From Siphonodentalium dalli (Eukaryota; Mollusca; Scaphopoda; Gadilida; Siphonodentaliidae): DNA of 64,000 bases. Below the pieces are notes generated by a model. It did no database searches. It worked only from the letters and a program-made list of their open reading frames with translations, and was not told the DNA's origin. Below are positions 57,793 to 64,000 of the stretch, in pieces. The stretch covers positions 157,799,465 to 157,863,464 of the forward strand of contig CP136068.1 of assembly GCA_032622095.1 (NCBI GenBank), read 5' to 3'. A program made the translations under genes and the position numbers. How positions within the stretch are numbered: the first letter of the stretch is position 1; the number at the start of each line of letters is the position of its first letter.

Positions 57793-58164
57793 TCAATATA
57801 GATTAAGTGGTGGGTTATGGATGGACGCGTGAGTTTTCATTATTTTCATAGGTCGTAGTGTGGATGATTCTTCATCGACATCTCGCGGGTGTTTTTTGGG
57901 AAATGTCAAATCTTCTTGTGTGATTTGTATTTGAGGTTCCTTAGCTGGAGACAAATGAATATCTTTCGTGGCTTCATTGGGTATTGGTGGGGTTAGTCTG
58001 TGACGAAGTTGCATATCAGTTCCCTTTATCATTTGGTTAAGTTTATTTCGTCGCTTTGCGATTTTAATTCGTCGCGTGTTGTGATTGCGTTGAGTCTGGT
58101 ATTGGGAAATTTTCGTGATACACTGAATAATGTATTTGCGACTTGAGATGGCAATCAGTAAAAT
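57793..58164 (-). pseudogene. env: Env cytoplasmic-tail region, separated by a stop codon
   Basis: This continues in the same frame as the upstream env segment after a TAA at 58165-58167. The first eight codons are hydrophobic and look like the remainder of the membrane segment. They are followed by a strongly basic stretch and then a hydrophilic tail (about 80 residues from the first Met at 58032) with IQITQEDLTFPKKHPRD. The stop in the membrane anchor means the copy would make a truncated protein. A reading as an independent small ORF is possible but less likely. Confidence 0.55.
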
Positions 58165-59093
58165 TTATACGAACGTAATGACCGCGGGAATGATAATTTG
58201 GTAATAATCCTGTTTTTTCTTTTGTTTGATGGGTTGCAGGGATGTGACTGTTTGCAGAAAATCATATAATGATAGTTGCTTTATGGGGGGTAACTTGTTT
58301 GGAATCGATACTTGAGGGGGCAAGTTATGAATTTGGGAAAATAATGGCTTCCATTGTGGCAATTTATGTAATTCAATAGTTGATTGTAATTGGGTTATTT
58401 GTCTCTTGATGGTGATGTTTGATGAGTTCAAAGTTGTGAATGCAATTAGTTTGATACTAGCTGATGTAGCTATGCACCTTGGTGGTAAAGTTATCGTTGC
58501 GATGGGGGGTAAAATTGTGATTCTATACGGTCGTTTTCTTAAGAGATTGTGATGACAGTTTACTGTAAATGTATGAGCTTTCGTGGTTGTTATAAGCCAT
58601 GTACATGCCGCCAGCTTAATAGCGGATGGTAAATTATACTGAGGGTAAATGGCTATAGGGCAATTTGTGGCGGTATTTTTTGTATCATTGGTGAATATGT
58701 TGAGTAGGCAGTTATGATTATGTGATGCGGCGATTGAAATTTTTTGAATTTTACAATATGGTAATTTGTTTAAAATACACGGGTGATTGTCACCAATGGT
58801 GGTATATTTGGATCGGTCGGGAGATAATAGCAGGTAATTATGAGTAATATCGATTCGGGCAACTGTATATTTATTGTTGTGTCTGAGTCTTGGGTCTCGA
58901 GGGTCTAATGGATAAAAAAATGGTATAGCGCGGAATATGTCAAACTGCATTCTGATATCGCGTAAGTAAATTGTTATGGTAATGATTAGTCTGCTGTCTG
59001 TGAGTATGGTTTGTGTCTTCAAATGTTGGTAATATTTTGCAATTCCCGATTCTATGGGGAATGGTAACTTCAAATGGGCTGGAAGTAATTTCG
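58165..59093 (-). pseudogene. env: Env C-terminal ectodomain and membrane anchor (F-like), frame-shifted
   Basis: About 300 residues with the layout of the membrane-anchored half of baculovirus-F/errantivirus-type envelope proteins: an LPFPIESG motif near the start, several Cys (CILNKLPYCKI, NCLLNIF, NCPIAIYP, ACTW, NCHHN, RCIAT), a pre-anchor segment, and the hydrophobic start of a membrane helix cut by TAA at 58165. The frame differs from the upstream segment by one base. The break maps to a run of six T on the plus strand (59111-59116), which could be real decay or a sequencing error. Confidence 0.7.
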
Positions 59094-59978
59094 TTATACT
59101 GTCAAGTGCCTTTTTTGTATTGGGCTTATGATCTCCGGTGTAAATCGGTGGTTAATTAGAGAGGCAATTTGAACTTTAAGATGTCGCAAATATAATTTTG
59201 CTTGGATAACATCTTGTTGTATTTCGTGTAATATTACTAGAAACTTAGCGTTGATGATTGTGAATATTTCAATTGTATGCACATGTTTTTGGGTTCGATG
59301 TGTTTCTTTTCGAAGTGTGGCTTGAATATTGGATATTGTTGTTGATAATGTGTTGACTCGTTGGCGATTTTCGTTTGAAATGACGCGTGTTATATTCATG
59401 ATAGAATAAGCGGTTTGAGTATCGTGTTGGATTTTTTTTTGGTTTTGGTAGAGGGTTCGTATGTTATCTTCTACATGTGTAATATCTGACATCGAAGGGG
59501 TGCCAAATAAAAACTTAGCTATATCGCTTATTACGGGTAATATTGCTCGTTTGAGTCTTTTGGTATTATGGAGTTGATAATAATTATGATATTCATATTG
59601 GATTTGTTTTGTTTCCGTGAGAGCCGCTGCTAATTCAGTTTGTAAATCTGTCAAAATGTTGATGAGATTAAAGTTAATGTTATTTGTCTCGTTCCTGAAT
59701 GGAGGTTTGTTATGGTGATATGTGCTTTGATGAAACGTGGCACAAATGCTATTGAGTTTATTTTGGGCCATCCTTATGTCGGTAGCGAGTCTTGCTATGT
59801 AGGTATAATATGGTGTGAGTTCGATGAGAAAACTGAGATCCCAATTTTCATTTGAGACAGCAATTTGCCGGTGATGCAAAAATAACATGTTCTGTCGAGT
59901 TAACATAGCGTCACTAGTTTGAAAGCCGATGATAAGTATGAAGAGGGTCGCTTTAACGAAGTTTTCTGTAGGCTTCAT
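59094..59978 (-). pseudogene. env: Env N-terminal segment with signal peptide, furin site and fusion peptide
   Basis: This is the amino half of a class I-like F/errantivirus envelope protein. Starting at the Met at 59978 gives a signal peptide (FVKATLFILIIGFQTSDA). The frame is open 29 codons further upstream to 60065, but a splice acceptor (ttacttatag, at plus 59992) just before this Met favours it, since such env genes use a spliced mRNA. The furin-type site RLKR precedes AILPVISDIAKFLFGT, a typical fusion-peptide and conserved FLFGT segment. A long coiled-coil-like helix with NIT and NET glycosylation sites follows. The segment ends in TAA after the one-base frame break. Function: membrane fusion and entry of an infectious or formerly infectious retroelement. 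Confidence 0.75.
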
Positions 59979-60168
59979 ATCGCTTGCACCCCTATAAGTA
60001 AAAATATAGGTGTGTATTAGCGGGTTAGCCGGTATCTGATTATAAAGATAGATTCTCGTGGGCATGGCTTATATGGGTTAACTGGTTTTATTAATCAATG
60101 AGATTTTTCGGCCGGTGTAAGTTTACTGTTTACTGTGTATCTGGGTACCCCCAGAAATCGACGAAAAA

Positions 60169-60262
60169 TGACGTCACGCGATGCCAGTGTGGATACTAAT
60201 TAGCAGCGCTGCGTGTATTAGGCGTGTCGATAAAGGTAATTAGTGGTATAGCGGTATAAAAG
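60169..60262 (+). promoter_or_regulatory. Promoter of the first small gene: CRE and TATA box
   Basis: TGACGTCA lies at 60169-60176 and TATAAAAG at 60255-60262. The ATG at 60317 is 62 bases past the TATA start, giving a 5' UTR of about 30 bases. The promoter faces away from env. A splice-acceptor-like ctttcaatctttgcag also lies just before the ATG. Confidence 0.55.
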
Positions 60263-60316
60263 CATTTGTATGATGGCTGGAAAATATTACGGGCCTGTCT
60301 TTCAATCTTTGCAGTT

Positions 60317-60622
60317 ATGAGTCAACTTTTAAGTGAGTTAGAGTGTAAGTTAAGCCATGCGAGGGCGTCTGGTCTAGGTTATTTTGGGGTGATCGTTGAT
60401 TCGATATATCTGACGTACGTGAATGATCAGATAGTCGATCAATTTGAGCGGGGAAATGAGCACGCCCGGACTGGGGTATCATCCAAGAGCGATCGATATC
60501 TGTGTACGTTGTGGCTGGAGGAAAATGAGAGGTGTTACCTCATATTAAATCTGAGGAAGCAGATTAGGGAAGAGAGGAGAAGGTTGATAGATCTGTGGTT
60601 GGAAGAACAGACTGACTGGTAA
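60317..60622 (+). CDS. Small intronless protein A, paralog of protein B
   Basis: A 101-residue frame starts MSQLLSELECK at the first ATG after the TATA box. Residues 60-94 contain RYLCTL, ERC, NLR, EER and IDLW, which align with protein B residues 52-84 (RYLSTL, ERC, NLR, DER, VDIW). VDSI at 27-30 aligns with VDHI at 27-30 of B. The protein is highly charged and probably helical, with no signal peptide or membrane segment. AATAAA lies at 60899-60904. It is divergent from env (opposite strand, about 340 bp between the starts). No known family is recognised. The paralogy is seen directly; the function is unknown. Confidence 0.65.
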   Translation: MSQLLSELECKLSHARASGLGYFGVIVDSIYLTYVNDQIVDQFERGNEHARTGVSSKSDRYLCTLWLEENERCYLILNLRKQIREERRRLIDLWLEEQTDW

Positions 60623-62430
60623 GACGGAGTTGAGTTGGGCCGGCTGATGGGGGAGATTTGAGGAGGTTTGGCAGGAGGAGTGAAGGAGAAAGATGGGCCC
60701 AATCTTTGATAGCTGTTTGTGCCTATATAATTTAACGTGGGTTACATCGTGCTAATGAAGATTGGTTTCATTGAAAACATCACATGGACATCTGAATGTG
60801 AATGACGAGTAGTATTGCTGTATTATTTAAAAAATGTATGTGTCATATGGTGTAGGTATACCAACAGTCATGTCAATATGGATATCAAAAGGCATATTAA
60901 TAAATGCGTATTGTGTACTGGTATATATAGGTTCTTATTGCTATATTTGACATGATTATTGGCGGAAATATTTGTTGATTGTATAGTATTAGGGGAGTGC
61001 AATTGACGCATGGAATAGTAGTTCTATCTATATTGTAATGATAATATTTGATCGCGCATTGTCACGCGGCTCTGGTTATCTTGGCGGTGGGGGGGGGGGG
61101 GGGGGGGGGGGGGGTATGTATACAATATCGTCGTGTTGGGAGATATATTGCATGGTGATCTATATCGGTAGCATTGTATATGAATGGTAATTGTATGTTC
61201 CTATTTAATTGTATTGATATATTTGAACAAAATGTGTTCCTGACGTGATATTTTGTTCCTGGACAAATTATATCGGAAATTTGTATTCCGTTGTCCTATT
61301 GGAACAACTCGATGATTGTACGTGTGTGGGATTTGGATGAAGAAACTTGATGCTTCTATATACGTGGGTTCTATACATCGTTTCGCCTTAATGAATAGTA
61401 ATGGTAGTATGAACTGATGTTGGACATGTGTTAATTTGAATTATAAGATCCGATATAGGGCGTATATGAATATGTTATTAATGACAGTTAATCATTGGCA
61501 AGTATATTTGACAATAATATATGGGGTAGGGAAGAATATGAAAAATATTGCTTAAGGACTGACAATATTTGTGTCGTTTGGGATAAAGTGCACATGGTGA
61601 GCCTATTTTGGCACTGTATATGCACATTTTGGTAAGCGGCGGTATTGGGTGAAGTTTGTACGTGAATTTGGTGTTCACGTGTATTGGATTTTTGTTTTAT
61701 GCACGATATAGATGCATGTGGGGTCCATGTATTGCGCGTTACATGTATGTAAGAGTGAGCTTCAGTTAGCTCTGTACATGTATCTGGGATTTTTATGCAC
61801 GATTGTGCACTGTGTGTTCTATACATGTTAAGTTAACTGGGCCTTGATTGGCCGTTAACATGTACGTTGTATTTGGAGATTTTCTTGTGGAAGGGCGTTC
61901 GGGTATCATGGGAATTGGATGGGGAATGGTATATGAGGATTTGATGGGTAACTGTGTACACACGTTTGTCGTGTGTTATAGGTTACATGTTAAGTTAATT
62001 AGGCCTTGATTGGCCGTTAACATGTACGTTATTGGGAATTTCTTGTGGAAGGGGGTTTGGGTGTTATGGAAATTGGATGGGGAATTGTATCTCACTAGAT
62101 ACGTGGGGGGGGGGGGTAAGCGTACTAAATCGTTAAGGAAGGTTCACCTATCGGTGTTCATGTCATAATAATTGGTGTGTGTGTGTCACTTAAGTTTGAT
62201 ATTATGATACACTTGTGAGGTTGTGAACCTTGGTTAATTATTTCATCTAAATAGGATTATTTGAGTTTGATGAATAATTATGGATAGTTTTGGTTATGTT
62301 ACGAGGCAGATAAATTGGCTGGGTAATGTTTGTTTATGTTATTAGTTTATGTTGAAATATTCCTATTTATTGATATGATACTTGTGTAACATATTTTTAT
62401 TGTATTTATTTATTTTATTTTTTTGAGGGA
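60623..62430. other. G/T-rich non-coding region between the two small genes
   Basis: The plus strand has clearly more G than C. It includes a run of 26 G (61089-61114), a G11 run near 62104, and a 163-bp imperfect duplication (61822-61984 and 61985-62100). Each copy of the duplication carries an acatgttaa...ttaacatgt hairpin and ccttgattggccg. Minus-strand frames at 61478-61826 are rich in His and Thr because of composition and have no motif. No pol motif was found on the minus strand. Confidence 0.5.
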
Positions 62431-62706
62431 AGCAAGTTTAGCCCTGTGTGCATGGTGCACCGATGCACACTGGACTTGCCAGCATTGAGTTATATCTGAT
62501 TATTAGATGATGTTTAGTGTGTTTATTTATCATTGGATATTATGTTTAGATGTATCGAAGAGATATCGCTTGATAGCTGGTTAGATGTTAGCGGGAACAG
62601 GGGTTTGTAATATATATTTGAGATAGATAGTGCCTAGCACGTCCCTCGGGAATCTTCGAGAGTGCTTGCTTGGTTTGGCACAGCGTCCCGATTCGATACG
62701 GACGCT
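62431..62706. promoter_or_regulatory. Pair of strong hairpins upstream of protein B
   Basis: Hairpin 1 has the stem gtgtgcat/atgcacac with outer gcaagt/acttgc (about 62433-62479). Hairpin 2 is AGCGTCC/GGACGCT (62682-62688 and 62700-62706), ending 20 bases before the TATA box. They could be operator-like or RNA structures; no function is known. Confidence 0.35.
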
Positions 62707-62726
62707 ATCTGCCAATATGAGATAAG

Positions 62727-62734
62727 TATATAAG
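62727..62734 (+). promoter_or_regulatory. TATA box of protein B gene
   Basis: TATATAAG, 52 bases before the ATG at 62779, is almost the same spacing as in the gene at 60317. Confidence 0.55.
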
Positions 62735-62778
62735 GTGTGGGAATATCGACAAGGGTTATTTCTGACATAATTTTCATT

Positions 62779-63054
62779 ATGTCTGATTACCTGCGATTTT
62801 TGGAGGCTGAGGTTGCTGTGTTAGAAACGAGCCAATATGAGGTAACAATGCAATATGTGGATCACATATTGGCATTTTATGATGTTATAGTTGCTGTGTG
62901 CCTGGCTGGAGGGACCAGTATAGATTGGGCACGGTATTTGAGTACCTTGTCTGAATTAGAACGATGTCACAAGGTGATAAATCTCCGGCTGGAGATTATA
63001 GATGAGAGGCAGAGGATAGTAGACATATGGAGCCAACATCGGAGAGTGCTATAA
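62779..63054 (+). CDS. Small intronless protein B, paralog of protein A
   Basis: A 91-residue frame starts MSDYLRFLEAEV. It shares with protein A the start MS-x2-L, VD-x-I at residues 27-30, and the C-terminal block RYLSTL...ERC...NLR...DER...VDIW (52-84). By eye, about 40 percent of the block positions are identical, while the DNA is too diverged to align, which indicates selection on protein sequence. The frame is open upstream to 62737, but the TATA position favours the Met at 62779. A hairpin (gcttgcattctgcaagc, about 63114-63131) follows the stop. The family is unknown. It could be an accessory gene of the retroelement or a host or viral gene next to it. Confidence 0.62.
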   Translation: MSDYLRFLEAEVAVLETSQYEVTMQYVDHILAFYDVIVAVCLAGGTSIDWARYLSTLSELERCHKVINLRLEIIDERQRIVDIWSQHRRVL

Positions 63055-63584
63055 GAAGATGTTGGTGTGACTGCTGCCCCTGAAGAATTCGGACCGTCCC
63101 TGGATCAAGAGCTGGCTTGCATTCTGCAAGCTGGCACGGTGTTTAGCCAACAATAACATGAATTGAATTGTTTTTGTGGTTATTCACCGTGTTAGCCTGT
63201 AGAAATAACATCTTGCTGATAAATTCAGTGAAAAGAAATGTATTTTTTGTTTGTTGTTGTTGTTGTTGTTGTTATTGTTGTAATCGTGGTAATGGCCCAA
63301 AGGTGTTAATTTTGGTTGAGCTACAAAGAGTAACTTTTGTAAACGTGCTAAATCGCCAAAGATTATTTAATTATAGTCTAAGATTGGTTGAAATGTAAAG
63401 AGATAAATATATTATTAGACCGCTGCCAAGAGTTCAATACTGTTATTGATTGGGTTATCTAAGTTTTAGAATGAAGAGCGTTTGTTTGTTCGAGGGGGGG
63501 GGCGGTGTAATGGTGACTTTCATATTAGGATTGGGAAATACTGAATATCTGGGTGATGCATGCCGAGGTTAATATTCCACACGC
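63055..63584. other. No further gene seen
   Basis: It contains a (TTG)n tract at about 63254-63281 and a G9 run near 63495. No AATAAA is found close to the end of protein B. Confidence 0.4.
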
Positions 63585-63900
63585 CATATAACAAAAGGCG
63601 TTTAGTGGCAGTTTTAGGGTGTCATGACCTAAAATAAGGTCGGACGAATGTCCGTAAAATGAGGTAGGGATTGGGGAAGTGTTGTTGATGGGAGAAATGC
63701 CGTGGTTTATGTACCAATCGCTCTATAATGAAGAGCGTTTTGTGGCGGTATTTATGGTTTCATGGCCTCAAATAAGGTCGGACAAATGTCCGTTACAATG
63801 AGATCGGGATTGGGGAAGTGTTGTTGATGGGAGAAATGCCGTGGTTTATGTACCAATCGTTCTATAATGAAGAGCGTTTTGTGGCGGTATTGGGGGGGGG
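63585..63900. repeat. 137-bp tandem repeat, just over two copies
   Basis: The unit carries gaagagcgttttgtggcggt, aaataaggtcgga, aatgtccgt and gggagaaatgccgtggttta, at about 63598 and 63734, with a third start at 63872 that changes into a G10 run. A single related word lies at 63472. The last 100 bases of the window remain G-rich and non-coding. Confidence 0.8.
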
Positions 63901-64000
63901 GTGATATTGAGGGAAATATGCCGTGATTATTGTATCAACTACTATATAATATATATAGTGTATTGTGGCGTTGGTGGGTGGGGGTGTCTACATTGAGGGA

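Noticed and set aside
59094-59116. Env frame break as a programmed frameshift
   Set aside because: A run of six A on the coding strand is a common site of indels and sequencing error. No pseudoknot or conserved slippery context is seen, and env genes of this class are normally a single frame.
61478-61826. 112-codon minus-strand frame in the retroelement region
   Set aside because: Its composition (His, Thr, Ser, Ile) follows from A/C-rich DNA, and a second overlapping frame looks the same. No motif and no promoter.

Overview
The window looks like metazoan nuclear DNA, most probably from a bivalve mollusc. It is AT-rich and intron-rich, with no operon-like gene packing. It is filled with interspersed families that I associate with bivalve genomes: blocks carrying an 'agttatggccctttt' phrase, blocks carrying 'gatgggaacgagtcatttt', elements with a GTGGCCACGAA core, and TTAA-flanked MITEs. 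The species assignment is inference; no rRNA, tRNA or mitochondrial gene was seen.

Layout. (1) About 0.7-14.2 kb: four plus-strand exons (737-803, 3409-3508, 4250-4373, 14089-14214) are phase-compatible and form the middle of one unidentified gene with acidic and lysine-rich segments. Its introns hold a hAT MITE with an 8-bp target duplication, a 5.5-kb decayed hAT-like transposon, and three different TTAA MITEs joined end to end. (2) About 14-28 kb: tandem repeats, MITEs and mollusc-type dispersed repeats, with no convincing gene. (3) 29004-32769: two head-to-tail Helitron-like elements. The second carries a spliced, 3'-truncated gene fragment with a PHD-type zinc finger and a MULE transposase domain. 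(4) 33-40 kb: more MITEs and a 2.5-kb repeat block. (5) 40827-42038, minus strand: the clearest host gene exon, encoding a CARD plus coiled-coil protein, with a duplicated splice acceptor just upstream and a possible 5' UTR exon near 45.7 kb. (6) 42-56 kb: repeats, an 18-bp minisatellite of about 40 copies, long palindromes, and two weak gene starts (minus 50718-50515 with a signal peptide; plus 52149-52190). (7) 56348 to the window end: the 3' part of an LTR retroelement on the minus strand, comprising LTR, polypurine tract, a 180-bp direct repeat and a broken env of the baculovirus-F/errantivirus type. Beyond env, where pol would be expected, lie two small intronless plus-strand genes (60317-60622 and 62779-63054). 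They encode paralogous proteins of 101 and 91 residues, each with its own TATA box.

How the parts relate. Most of the window is layered transposable elements. A single 70-bp palindromic module (core ccaatgcattctcttatata) recurs inside MITEs with at least four different terminal inverted repeats. The two most unusual items are the Helitron with an intron-bearing PHD-MULE fragment and the antisense TATA-driven paralog pair beside an env-bearing retroelement. Whether that pair belongs to the retroelement cannot be settled, because pol and the 5' LTR are not in the window.
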